Counted from the first letter of the stretch, positions 7,449 to 15,981 are shown. The stretch: 47,505 bases of DNA from Sphingomonas aerophila (GCF_014199305.1 NZ_JACIJK010000016.1:1-47505), one strand, 5' to 3'. Numbers and translations are program-made. The notes: generated by a model not told the origin, from the letters alone.

Positions 7449-8378
7449 TCAGTAATCGCGGCGGGTCGTACCACCGAGGATCCCGCGGTCATCGTCGTCG
7501 AGGTTCTCATCGCGAACGCCGCGCGTGGTACCAAGGTCGTCGACTTCCACATCGGTCCGACGGACAGTGTCGTCGATGTCGCGCGTTTCCTCGTCGGCAG
7601 TCTTGCGTACGACGACTTCCTCGACGACCCGCGCCTCCTTGGCGACCATCGCCTCCTCACCGCGGGCGGTCATCTCGACCGTACGCTCGCGGAACGCGTC
7701 ACCATCGGCTGCAGAGAGGGGCTGGTCGACCGTCCGGCGCTCGACATCGACACGCTCGTTGCGCAGGCGGAGCTGCTCGTGGACGGGCGTTTCGGTCACG
7801 TAAGAGCGCACACGCACACCGCCGCGCTCGACTTCACGCTTGCCGACCTGGAGGCGCTCCTCGACGACCGGGATCGCTTCTTCCTCGACCGTGTTGCCGG
7901 TGCCCGTGCCGCGACCAATCAGGCTATCGCGATCGTTGGTGTCCCGGTCCGTCGAGGTACCAAAGGCGCCGGCTGTTGCACCCAGTCCGGTCGCGGCGCT
8001 GTCACCCTCGCCATAGTTCCAGCCCTGTGAGCGCCACTGCTGCGACCGGTCGTCGATGTCGATCGAGTTCGAGTCTTCGAGCACGCGAACCGCGTCATCG
8101 ACCTGATGCTCCTCAACGTCCGCAGTCAGCAGCGCGCCGCCACGACGCACGCCTTCCTCATACGTATGGCGATCCTCGTCAGGCAGGAACGCGTTCTTGA
8201 TCGAGTCCCAGACGCCGCGGTCCTGATGGTCCGAGTACGCGCCCTCCGAGCGAAAGCCCTGGCTCGACTGGTCGTGGACATGGACGTGGCTGGCATCGAT
8301 GTTCGCCATGTGCAGCCGGTTCTTGGCCGCTTCGGCATCGGAACGGCTGTCGAACAATGCGGTGATGGTACGGGACAT
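7449..8378 (-). CDS. YsnF/AvaK (DUF2382) stress protein with 17M-like N-terminus
   Basis: 309 residues. Residues 1-110 are a general-stress-17M-like domain (TITALFDSRSDAEAAKNRL, then YEEGVRRGGALLTADV) closely resembling the protein at 851. From about 160 to the end is the DUF2382 domain seen in YsnF and AvaK: EEEAIPVVEERLQVGKREV, GVRVRSYVTETPVHEQL, VEMTARGEEAMVAKEARVV. A Gly/Thr/Asp-rich linker joins them. Very acidic and hydrophilic, with no signal peptide. AvaK is an akinete marker and YsnF is a stress protein; the molecular activity is unknown. It is third in an operon with the OmpA and small DUF2382 genes (27-bp gap). Confidence 0.88.
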   Translation of the reverse strand: MSRTITALFDSRSDAEAAKNRLHMANIDASHVHVHDQSSQGFRSEGAYSDHQDRGVWDSIKNAFLPDEDRHTYEEGVRRGGALLTADVEEHQVDDAVRVLEDSNSIDIDDRSQQWRSQGWNYGEGDSAATGLGATAGAFGTSTDRDTNDRDSLIGRGTGTGNTVEEEAIPVVEERLQVGKREVERGGVRVRSYVTETPVHEQLRLRNERVDVERRTVDQPLSAADGDAFRERTVEMTARGEEAMVAKEARVVEEVVVRKTADEETRDIDDTVRRTDVEVDDLGTTRGVRDENLDDDDRGILGGTTRRDY

Positions 8379-8405
8379 GGTGTTCTCTCCTGCTTAGATC
8401 TGGTG

Positions 8406-9077
8406 TTAGCGGCTGGTGACGACGAGCTCGGTGCGGCGGTTCTCCGCCTGGCCCGAGGCGGTCGCATTGCTGTCGACAGGATCGGACTCGCCGCCCGAGA
8501 CGGTCTCGATACGCGAAGCGTTGATCCCTTGCGCGACAAGCGCCGCCTTGACGGCATCGGCCCGAGCCTTGCCGAGCGCGGTATTAGCTGGCGTGGAACC
8601 GCGGGCATCGGCGTAGCCGGCGATCCGCACATGGGCGTTGCCGTACTGCTTGAGCACCGCGGCAATTTGGTTGACCTCTGCCGCATCGGCGGGACGGACG
8701 TCGCTCTTCGCGGTATCGAAGTTCAGCTTCTCGAACTGAAAAGTGCGCGGCGTCGGCTCGGTCCCGGCAAGGAAGCCCCCGACAGCCGACGTACCGGCCA
8801 GCGCCTCAGCGGACCCTGCGTTGGGCGTTGCCGCGACGACTGCACCGGCGTTGTCGGCCGGGGCTGCTGCTGCGGTATCGTTGGTCACCACCGCTTGCGT
8901 GGTCGTGGTGGTCGTCTGATCATCCCGCCCGCAGCGGCTCAGCGCGAACAGCAGGGCGAGAATGCCGGCCAGCAGAGCCAGCCAGGCAAGCCAGTTCGGA
9001 CCCTTTTTGTGGTGCTCGGGCCCGACATGGAGGTGGTTGGGCGGCGCGCCGTTGGTGCGCTTGTCGGGGTCAGCCAT
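8406..9077 (-). CDS. OmpA-family protein with N-terminal membrane anchor
   Basis: 223 residues. The ATG at 9077 has AGGAG eight bases upstream and overlaps the preceding TGA by one base. One membrane segment at about 29-50 (WLAWLALLAGILALLFALS) anchors it; a Thr/Ala-rich linker spans the periplasm. Residues 110-223 form an OmpA C-terminal domain that should bind peptidoglycan: IAGYADARGSTPANTALGKA, then RIETVSGGESDPVDSN and a closing NRRTELVV. The membrane-anchored layout is like MotB/Pal-type OmpA domains rather than a beta-barrel OmpA. Its position between two DUF2382 genes suggests a joint envelope-stress role. Confidence 0.88.
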   Translation of the reverse strand: MADPDKRTNGAPPNHLHVGPEHHKKGPNWLAWLALLAGILALLFALSRCGRDDQTTTTTTQAVVTNDTAAAAPADNAGAVVAATPNAGSAEALAGTSAVGGFLAGTEPTPRTFQFEKLNFDTAKSDVRPADAAEVNQIAAVLKQYGNAHVRIAGYADARGSTPANTALGKARADAVKAALVAQGINASRIETVSGGESDPVDSNATASGQAENRRTELVVTSR

Positions 9078-9466
9078 CAATGGTTCTCCTGTGGGGTGAT
9101 CGGTTCGCGGTCGACCTCGACCTGCGTTCGCTTCAGCGTCGTCGGCACGGCGACCTCGGTCCGCTCGACCTGGCGATGCAGGTGGAGCTCCTCGACCAGG
9201 AACAGCCGCTTCTCGACGACCAGCCGCTCTTCGACGACTGGCACGATGGTCACGTCGCCCTCGGTCCGGATCGCAGGCACCTCGAAGATCTCGCGATCTA
9301 CCGCCACCCGGACCACGTCGACACGCTCACGGCTCAGATGCTCGCGGACGACGACGTCCTGGTCCTCAGGGCGGGTGCGGACCGTTACGCGTTCGGTATC
9401 GACCACGCGCTTGCTGACGCGGGCCTGCTCCTCGATTATCGGGATACGTTGGATGTCGTCGGACAT
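9077..9466 (-). CDS. Small DUF2382 (YsnF/AvaK-type) protein
   Basis: 129 residues from MSDDIQR at 9466 (AAGG six bases upstream); a start 25 codons further out has no ribosome site. Nearly the whole protein is one DUF2382 domain: RIPIIEEQARVSKRVVDTER, EIFEVPAIRTEGDVTIVPVV, EERLVVEKRLFLVEELHLHR. It is a free-standing version of the domain fused to the 17M-like part in the gene at 7449-8378. First gene of the operon, coupled to OmpA by a TGATG overlap. Confidence 0.85.
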   Translation of the reverse strand: MSDDIQRIPIIEEQARVSKRVVDTERVTVRTRPEDQDVVVREHLSRERVDVVRVAVDREIFEVPAIRTEGDVTIVPVVEERLVVEKRLFLVEELHLHRQVERTEVAVPTTLKRTQVEVDREPITPQENH

Positions 9467-9491
9467 GACCAGCCTTGCAGTAGGCCGCCCC

Positions 9492-9517
9492 AACGTGACC
9501 GCGTTCAGATGTGTCCC
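9492..9517 (-). promoter_or_regulatory. Candidate EcfG-type promoter of the DUF2382-OmpA operon
   Basis: On the minus strand GGGAC is followed by 17 bases and CGTT, one mismatch from the alphaproteobacterial EcfG consensus GGAAC-N16/17-CGTT. The expected start would give a leader of about 18 bases before the ATG at 9466. One-mismatch matches can arise by chance. Confidence 0.4.
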
Positions 9518-9627
9518 GTTATTGCACAGGCGCAACGACATGCGCTTAGTACAAAGCTACTAGGCACGTTAGTCGTTGGGCCGCTTAGGCATTGGAACAT
9601 CGGCAATGCCGGAGCGCTCATGGCACC

Positions 9628-11094
9628 ATGACCGAGCCGCTCCCCCGTGTGCTGGCGAGCAGCACTTTGCGCCACCTCGAACAGTTAATTGGAGAACTTA
9701 GCGCTGGAGTCATCCTGATCGACCTGTCGGGCTCGATCATCTGGGCCAATGAGGCTGCGCTCACCATGCATGGCGTAGCAGGTGCGGATGAGCTCGGTGC
9801 GACGGCCGACGACTATGCTCAGCGTTTTGCGCTCCGTTTGCGCAATGGCCACCGACTGGCCAGCCGGGAATACCCGCTGATGCGGGTGTTGGCAGGCGAG
9901 AGCTTCCCCGACCTGGTGATTGAGGTGTCTCCCATCAGTGGTGGCGAGACGCGTTGGACCCATCACGTCCGGGATGTCGTCATGACCGGGGGCGACGAAG
10001 AGCCTGACTGCCTTGCACTCGTGATCCAGGACGTGTCGGACCAGTATGAGGCCGAGGCCCGGTTCGAAGCCATGTTCCAGGCCAATCCCGCACCGGCGCT
10101 GATCCTTCGCCTGTCAGATCAGCGCTTCGTGAAGGTCAACCAGGGCTTTCTCGAGATGACCGGTTACGCGCGCAATGTCGTTCTTGGTCGAAGCCTGTAC
10201 GAGCTCGACGTCCTCCATAAAGCGGAGCGACTGGACTATGCCAAGCAGCGGCTCGCGGCCGGGCAGTCGATTCCGCAGATGGAAGCCGAGCTGCCGATCC
10301 CGGACGGTCACCACAAGCTCGTGATCATCGCCGGACAGCCAATCGAGATCGGCGACGACAAGTGCGTGCTCTTCACTTTTGCTGACCTGGAGCCCCGGCG
10401 AAAGGCTGAGCGGGCCCTGCGCGCCAGCGAGACCTACTTCTCCACCCTGTTCTCGATGGCGCCCGTGGCCATGGTGATCACGTCCCCCGATGGACACCGC
10501 ACAGTGGATGCCAATGAGGCGTTCGCCCGTCTTCTCGGCAGAAGCGTAGGCAGCGCTGTCGGACGGGCTCCCGGCGATCCGGAGATCTGGGCCGATCCAA
10601 ACGACCGGCTGGTCGTAGAAGGCGAGATCGATCGCTCGGGAGGAGTTCGCAACCGTGACATTCGTCTGGTCCACGCGGACGGCCGGCCCATCGACTGCCT
10701 GCTCTCGGCCGAGCGCATGGTGATCAAGGGCGAGCGCTGCACCTTGTGGCTGTTCCAGGACATCACCGAACGCCGGCACAGCGAGCTTGAGTTGGTCGAT
10801 GCGATCGAGGCCGTGATGAAGGATGCGAGCTGGTTCAGCCGCTCAGTCATGGATAAGCTCGCCTGCCTTCGCAATCCGCGGACCGAACCGGCGCAGCCGG
10901 TCCAGGACCTATCGCCCCGCGAGCGTCAGGTATTGGAGCTGATTTGCGAGGGGCTGGACGACAAGGCAATCGCAGCCCGCCTCGATCTGTCGGGGAACAC
11001 GGTGCGCAACCATATCGCGCGAGTTTACGGCAAAATCGGCGTCAATCGTCGCAACGCAGCGGTTCTTTGGGCGAAGGAGCGGGGCCTCGCATGA
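9628..11094 (+). CDS. Triple-PAS LuxR-type transcriptional regulator
   Basis: 488 residues from the ATG at 9628; a start at 9592 would add 12. Three successive PAS-like domains lie at about 15-130 (LSAGVILIDLSGSIIWANEA), 140-250 (PALILRLSDQRFVKVNQGFL) and 265-385 (APVAMVITSPDGHRTVDANE, then LWLFQDITERR). The last 61 residues are a LuxR/FixJ HTH (LSPRERQVLELICEGLDDKA, then GNTVRNHIARVYGKIGV). No kinase or receiver domain is present, so it looks like a one-component sensor-regulator reading small molecules, redox or light through PAS. It is divergent from the DUF2382-OmpA operon across 160 bp and is a candidate regulator of it. A 7-bp hairpin follows. Confidence 0.88.
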   Translation: MTEPLPRVLASSTLRHLEQLIGELSAGVILIDLSGSIIWANEAALTMHGVAGADELGATADDYAQRFALRLRNGHRLASREYPLMRVLAGESFPDLVIEVSPISGGETRWTHHVRDVVMTGGDEEPDCLALVIQDVSDQYEAEARFEAMFQANPAPALILRLSDQRFVKVNQGFLEMTGYARNVVLGRSLYELDVLHKAERLDYAKQRLAAGQSIPQMEAELPIPDGHHKLVIIAGQPIEIGDDKCVLFTFADLEPRRKAERALRASETYFSTLFSMAPVAMVITSPDGHRTVDANEAFARLLGRSVGSAVGRAPGDPEIWADPNDRLVVEGEIDRSGGVRNRDIRLVHADGRPIDCLLSAERMVIKGERCTLWLFQDITERRHSELELVDAIEAVMKDASWFSRSVMDKLACLRNPRTEPAQPVQDLSPRERQVLELICEGLDDKAIAARLDLSGNTVRNHIARVYGKIGVNRRNAAVLWAKERGLA

Positions 11095-11104
11095 GGTGCG
11101 TGGG

Positions 11105-11120
11105 GGGCGACCAGTCGCCC
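11105..11120 (+). terminator. Hairpin after the PAS-LuxR gene
   Basis: gggcgac (11105-11111) pairs perfectly with gtcgccc (11114-11120), ten bases after the stop codon. No T-run. Confidence 0.5.
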
Positions 11121-11309
11121 AATCCGCAGGTCAGCGCTGTTGTCCTGTCCCGGTTGCCGCTCGAGGAAGCGAGCGCTGCTCTGCACAAATCATCAATGCT
11201 CAGATGCTCTTCGCGCTCCTTGGTTGAGCGCTGAGGTGCTGGCAGCCCGTTATCATCAGCTTGGGAGGCTAGCCGTAGTCGGGCAGCCTAGGTCCGGAAA
11301 CGGCTAACG

Positions 11310-12887
11310 GTGCATACCTTCGAGTTGCTCCTCGCTTTGGTCGCTGCCTCCGTAGCATTGGCGTATCTCGCCCAGCGCCTTCGTGTGCCCTTGGCCGTGT
11401 CGCTCATCTTCGGCGGGATCGCGCTCGCCTTCGTGCCCGGCGTCGGCACGGTGGAGCTTGAGCCCGACCTGGTGCTGGCGTTGTTCTTGCCGCCACTCCT
11501 GCAGGTGAGCGCCTATCGCACGGACTGGCCAGCGTTCCGGTTCAACCTTCGTCCCATTCTGCTGCTGGCAGTTGGCGCCGTATTCTTCACCGCAGCAGCC
11601 GTTGCGGTCGTCAGCAAGCTGCTCGTGCCGGGTCTGCCCTGGTGGGCAGCAATTGCTCTTGGCGCGATCGTAGCGCCTCCCGACGCCGTTGCGGCCGCTG
11701 CGGTGCTGAAGCAGGTGAAGCTGCCCAAACGCATTGTTACCGTGCTCGAGGGCGAAAGCCTCATCAACGACGCATCGTCACTGGTCCTCTACCGCTTGGC
11801 AGTCGCAGCAACGCTGGCAGGCACCTTCAGCTTTGGTGAGGGTGTTCTGCAGTTCTTCGGGGCCGCTATCGGCGGAGCGCTCGCGGGCTGGATCGTTGGT
11901 CGCTTCGCTATCTGGGTGTTTGCGCGGATCGAGGACACTCTGCTCGACGTCACAGTTTCCCTGCTCGCGGGCTTCCTCGCCTACTTCCTGGCGGAGCAGG
12001 TCCATGTCTCGGGCGTGCTGGCGGCAGTGGCGTGTGGGCTTGTTCTCGGCCGGCAGCAGCATGCCGAGTTTACGGCGCAAACGCGGCTGGCCGTGGCGAA
12101 TATCTGGGAGTTCGTGGAATTCCTGCTCACCGCCCTGATCTTCATCCTGATCGGCTTGCAGCTGCGCAGCATTATCGAACGGTTGGAGGGATATGATGCC
12201 ACTCGCCTGGCGCTGCTTGGCTTAGCCGTGTCCGCCACTCTGATCGTCAGTCGCTTTGTCTGGGTCTTCCCCAGCATCTTGTTGCCTCGCGTCATATTCA
12301 GATCCGTGCGCGAGCGGGACCCGATGCCACCCTGGAGTTATCCGGCCGTCCTATCCTGGGCGGGGATGCGGGGTGTTGTCAGCCTGGCTGCGGCCCTAGC
12401 GCTGCCGGCTAAGTTTCCAGGGCGTGACATCATCGTGTTCCTGGCGTTCTGCGCGATCTTCGCTACGCTCGTCGTGCAGGGCACGACGCTAGGCTGGGCG
12501 ATACGCCGGCTCGGTTTAGCCGAGGAAGAGGATGAAACCCTGCCCGAACCCGACACAGCGCAGGCGAGGGCAGAGCTGGCAGCAGCTTCGCTTGAGGCAG
12601 TTCAGGAGCATCTGGACGACGACGGGTCCGAACACGCCGAGGCCGCAGAGGAACTGGTGGAGGAATACAAGGCCCGTGCCGAACGGGCGAGCATCGAAGG
12701 TCAGGACATCGATAGCAAGACCGAGCAACTGGAGGCTCAACAGCGGCTTCGCCTCATTGCGATCGGGGCTGCCCGGGAGAAGCACAAGGAGCAAACCGAC
12801 CAGATCGATGCCGACGCTCATCGCGCGCTGGGCGAGGAACTGGACTTGGAAGAACAGCAGATTCGCCGCGCGCTGGGCGAGGCCTGA
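11310..12887 (+). CDS. CPA1-family Na+/H+ (cation/proton) antiporter
   Basis: 525 residues from a GTG at 11310. About 12 hydrophobic helices make the NhaP/YjcE-type core. The diagnostic segments are LGAIVAPPDAVAAAAVLKQV (the acidic transport site on the unwound helix), GESLINDASSLVLYRL (the conserved ND pair) and SWAGMRGVVSLAAALALP. From about residue 410 onward the tail is cytoplasmic, highly acidic and helical (EEEDETLPEPD, EHLDDDGSEHAEAAEELVEE), probably a regulatory coiled coil. It exchanges cations for protons and would support pH and salt tolerance, consistent with the surrounding stress genes. The GTG start has no strong ribosome site and is the least certain point. Confidence 0.92.
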   Translation: MHTFELLLALVAASVALAYLAQRLRVPLAVSLIFGGIALAFVPGVGTVELEPDLVLALFLPPLLQVSAYRTDWPAFRFNLRPILLLAVGAVFFTAAAVAVVSKLLVPGLPWWAAIALGAIVAPPDAVAAAAVLKQVKLPKRIVTVLEGESLINDASSLVLYRLAVAATLAGTFSFGEGVLQFFGAAIGGALAGWIVGRFAIWVFARIEDTLLDVTVSLLAGFLAYFLAEQVHVSGVLAAVACGLVLGRQQHAEFTAQTRLAVANIWEFVEFLLTALIFILIGLQLRSIIERLEGYDATRLALLGLAVSATLIVSRFVWVFPSILLPRVIFRSVRERDPMPPWSYPAVLSWAGMRGVVSLAAALALPAKFPGRDIIVFLAFCAIFATLVVQGTTLGWAIRRLGLAEEEDETLPEPDTAQARAELAAASLEAVQEHLDDDGSEHAEAAEELVEEYKARAERASIEGQDIDSKTEQLEAQQRLRLIAIGAAREKHKEQTDQIDADAHRALGEELDLEEQQIRRALGEA

Positions 12888-13067
12888 CACTAACCCTCAT
12901 AGACGTGAAAAGGGCGCCGTAGCGCGGCTCAAGGTCGCTCGAAAAGAGGCGCCGACAGTGCCAATCCTCGGCACAGCTACTCTTGTCCGCCTTACGAGCG
13001 GCTGACGCTCGACGGGGCCGGGCAGCAGCAGCTCAGAAATGCGGAGAGCCGCGTCGAGAGGAGCTTA

Positions 13068-14118
13068 GAGCGGTTTTCGGCCGATCTGAATCGTTGATGA
13101 TTCACAGAGGGCGGGTTTTCTGATTCAGCCTCCCTGCTGGCGAAGGAGGCCGGCAGGGATGGGTCGAGCCATGTCGCGTGATCTGCGGGACCGCGTGGTT
13201 GCTGCTGTAGATGGTGGGCTGTCGTGCCGAGCTGCGGCCGAACGGTTCGGGGTGAGCGCCGCGAGCGCGATCCGCTGGCGACAGCTCTCGCTTCAGCACG
13301 GTACGCCGGCCGCCAAGCCGCAGGGTGGCGATCGTCGCTCGGCCAAGATCGAGGATCATGCCGCCCTCATCCATGCCGCCATCGAGAAGCAGTCCGACAT
13401 CACGCTGGACGAGTTGCGCATGATGCTGGCCGGGCACGGTGTGAGCACCAGCATCGCGACGCTGTGGCGGTTCTTCGCCCGCCACCGGATCACGCGCAAA
13501 AAAAGACGGCCCATGCGAGCGAGCAGAACCGCGCCGACATTGTAGCGCGGCGCTGGGCCTGGTTCGAGGGCCAGCTCGACCTCGATCCCGAGCGGCTGGT
13601 GTTTATCGACGAAACCTGGGCATCCACCAACATGGCCCGCCGCCATGGCCGGTGTCGACGAGGCAAGCGGCTCCGCGCCAGCGTGCCCCACGGACATTGG
13701 AAGACGACGACCTTCGTCGCCGGCCTACGCCGCACCGGCATGGTGGCGCCGATGGTGCTCGACGGGCCGATCAACCGTGACGCATTCCACGCCTATGTCG
13801 AGCAGGTGCTCGTCCCCGAGCTCAACCCCGGCGACGTCGTGATCATGGACAACCTGTCGAGCCACAAGGCGCCCGCCGTGCGCGAGATGATCGAGGCCGC
13901 TGGTGCCAGCCTGCTCTACCTCCCGCCTTACAGTCCCGATTTCAACCCGATCGAACAGGCCTTCTCCAAGCTCAAGGCGCACCTGCGCAAAGCTGCCGAG
14001 CGCACCATCCACGGCCTCTGGAACGCCATCGGCCGCATCATCGACCTCTACTCGCCCGCTGAATGCGCCAACTACTTCACCAACGCCGGCCACGATGCAG
14101 ATTGATCGAAAACCGCTC
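13068..14118 (+). mobile_element. Complete IS630-family insertion sequence
   Basis: The element is 1051 bp. Its ends gagcggttttcg (13068-13079) and cgaaaaccgctc (14107-14118) are perfect 12-bp inverted repeats. Each is flanked by TA (13066-13067 and 14119-14120), the TA target duplication diagnostic of IS630/Tc1-mariner. The right end abuts the stop codon of the oxidoreductase gene. Only one copy occurs in the window. Intact ends, intact catalytic motifs and an undecayed target duplication suggest recent insertion. Confidence 0.93.
13159..14105 (+). CDS. IS630 transposase made by -1 frameshifting
   Basis: Two overlapping frames make one protein of about 315 residues. The first (13159-13545) carries the helix-turn-helix DNA-binding part: MSRDLRDRVVAAVDGGLSC, AAERFGVSAASAIRWRQ, ending ITRKK. 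At 13498-13504 there is a run of seven A; a -1 slip here joins the second frame, which continues KKTAHASEQNRADIVARRWA. That frame holds the DDE catalytic residues in FIDETWAS, VIMDNLSSHK and NPIEQAFSKLK, and ends at 14105. The A7 run between the domains is the usual layout for programmed frameshifting (ribosomal or transcriptional) in IS630 elements, so this need not be a defect. Confidence 0.9.
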
Positions 14119-15275
14119 TAGTTCTTTGGCACCTTCTCCTTACCCTCTCCGGGGTTGGAGGTGTTCACCAGTTCAGGCGAGCGCTTCGCGGGAAGTCGTT
14201 CTTCCTGGACCTCGGTGTCGATCCGCTTGGTACGTGTGAATGGCTCCAGCACCTGCCGCTTACCGGTCTCAACCGCGCGAGCGATCGCTTCCAGTACGCG
14301 GACGTCCGCATAGCCTTCTTCTGCGCCCGGCTCGGGATCGCGGCCATTGAGGATGCAGTCGGAAAAGTACTTCAATTCACCGCCGAAATGGTCGGTGTTC
14401 TTGAAGCTCTCGTGGCTCTGCTTCTCGCCAAGCGTGATGAACTGCTCGAGCGGCTTGCCATACATGAAGCCTGGATTGACTTCGACGCTGCCTTCCGTGC
14501 CGATCACCGTGTAGGAGTCGAGGGTGTTGCCGTAGTAAGACAGCACGAAATGAGCGAGCCGGTCGCCGGGAAAACGAAGCGTGACCGACACCGTGTCGTC
14601 GAAATCGCCCAGACCTGCCTGCGGGTGGCGGGTTCCGACCGCCGAGACGACCTCGGTCGGCTCGTCGCTGAAAATGTAGCGAGCGGCGTTGAGCGGGTAA
14701 GGACCCATGTCGAAGATCGGGCCGGCCAGCACGCCGTTCTTCGCTCGGTGGTTCTCAGGGTCGACCATCTGGGCGAAGGTGGAGTTGAGCGCGATCAGCT
14801 CGCCGAGCTGGCCCGAGCGGACGAGTTCTACGGTCGCCAGCGTCGCCGGTTCGAAGTGGAGGCGGTATGCCACCATCAGTTTGGCGCTGGACGCCTTTTC
14901 CGCTTCCATGATCGCGCGGCACTTTTCGCTGGAGACCTCCAGCGGCTTCTCCACAAGAACATGGACGCCGGCCTTCAGCGCGGGGATGGCGAACTCGGCA
15001 TGCCGCCAATTCGGCGTAGCAAGATAGATCGCGTCGATCTTGCCGGAGCTTAGAAGCTCGTCAAACTGCTCGTAGCTATAGCAGTCGCTTACGCCGTATT
15101 GCTCGCCGACGCCGCGCGCCTTCTCAGGATCACCGGTGACGAAGGCCGCGATCTCAGAGTTGCCGGTGTGCTTGACGCCGGGCAGCATCGCTTCCTGCGT
15201 AATGTCGCCCAGTGCAACGAAAGCGTAGCGGACCTTGCGATCGGACCCGAGCCCGAGAGTGGAAGCGATGCTCAT
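14118..15275 (-). CDS. GFO/IDH/MocA family NAD(P)-dependent oxidoreductase
   Basis: 385 residues from MSIASTLGLG at 15275, preceded by GAGGT. The Rossmann domain occupies about 1-140 (YAFVALGDITQ in place of GxGxxG, IYLATPNWRH) with the family's catalytic-lysine signature VEKPLEV. The C-terminal alpha/beta domain includes LMVAYRLHFEPAT and IFDMGPYPLNAARYIF. It most resembles the glucose-fructose oxidoreductase branch, which oxidises or reduces sugars with tightly bound NADP. No Tat signal is present, so it is cytoplasmic. The stop codon TAG is formed by the junction with the IS630 element; before insertion it would have been TAA. It lies 40 bp downstream of a broken HAD phosphatase gene, a likely sugar-metabolism pair. 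Confidence 0.9.
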   Translation of the reverse strand: MSIASTLGLGSDRKVRYAFVALGDITQEAMLPGVKHTGNSEIAAFVTGDPEKARGVGEQYGVSDCYSYEQFDELLSSGKIDAIYLATPNWRHAEFAIPALKAGVHVLVEKPLEVSSEKCRAIMEAEKASSAKLMVAYRLHFEPATLATVELVRSGQLGELIALNSTFAQMVDPENHRAKNGVLAGPIFDMGPYPLNAARYIFSDEPTEVVSAVGTRHPQAGLGDFDDTVSVTLRFPGDRLAHFVLSYYGNTLDSYTVIGTEGSVEVNPGFMYGKPLEQFITLGEKQSHESFKNTDHFGGELKYFSDCILNGRDPEPGAEEGYADVRVLEAIARAVETGKRQVLEPFTRTKRIDTEVQEERLPAKRSPELVNTSNPGEGKEKVPKN

Positions 15276-15315
15276 GATGACCTCACGTCTGCGATGATGG
15301 GCTAGAAAGCGCTGC

Positions 15316-15981
15316 TCAGGCGCCCAGTGGCGAGCGATCGTAATCCTGCAGCAGCGCCGCAACGTCGTGATACAGGGCGATCGCGCCTGCTTGCTCAAGC
15401 GCCTCGTCCGGGAACTTGCCCGAACGCAGCCCGATTGCAGCGATGCCGCACTTCTTCGCAGCCTCGATGTCATAAGGCGTGTCGCCCACGACGATCACTT
15501 CGTCGGCGGCAAGCGGCGCGATCTTCTTGAGCGCGGTAGCGAATATATCGGGCGCCGGCTTGGTGTTCTCGACATCGTCGGCACTGGTCGTTTCAGACAC
15601 GATGTCGCGCGCATCGAGCAGGTCTAGGTAGTGGTCGAGCTCCGCCTTTGAGGCAGAAGAGGCGAGCACCACTTTCTGGCCTGCCTGTTGCACGCGTTGA
15701 AGAAGGTCGCGCGCCATCGGGAACGGCTTCACCTGGTTCAGGAACTTCGACTTGAACGCCTTGCCGTGCGCTTCGCCGAGCTTCTCCTGGCCTTCGTCGT
15801 CCGTGTCCGGCAGCAGGGTGGGAACCAGCATGTCCGTGCCCTTGCCGATCTGGTCGTGGATGACCTGCCGATCGAACTGGGCACCAATGCCTGCAAACGC
15901 CTCCTCCTAAGCCATAATGTGGAAGTCGTTGCTGTCCACAAGCGTGCCGTCGATGTCGAACAGGACAGCCTTGATGGCCAT
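15316..15981 (-). pseudogene. HAD-superfamily phosphatase interrupted by a nonsense codon
   Basis: The 221-codon frame from MAIKAVLFDIDGTLVDSN (15981) to the stop at 15316 is a beta-phosphoglucomutase-like HAD hydrolase. Motif I is DIDGTLVD, motif II LASSAS, motif III Lys in ENTKPAPDIF, and motif IV GDTPYDIEAA. At 15907-15909, codon 25 is TAG where family members usually have Trp (HIMA-x-EEAFAGIG); a single G-to-A change explains it, and the frame is otherwise perfect on both sides. A product could restart at the ATG at 15831 but would lack the catalytic Asp. Either a fresh pseudogene, a readthrough case or a base-call error. Confidence 0.85.

Noticed and set aside
7040..8200. Forward 386-residue Arg/Ser-rich frame
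   Set aside because: Composition typical of antisense frames in high-GC DNA; opposite the YsnF-type gene.
8106..9563. Forward 485-residue frame opposite the OmpA and DUF2382 genes
   Set aside because: Covers several well-recognised minus-strand genes and resembles no family.
14388..15053. Forward 221-residue frame opposite the GFO/IDH/MocA gene
   Set aside because: Antisense of a gene with complete family motifs.
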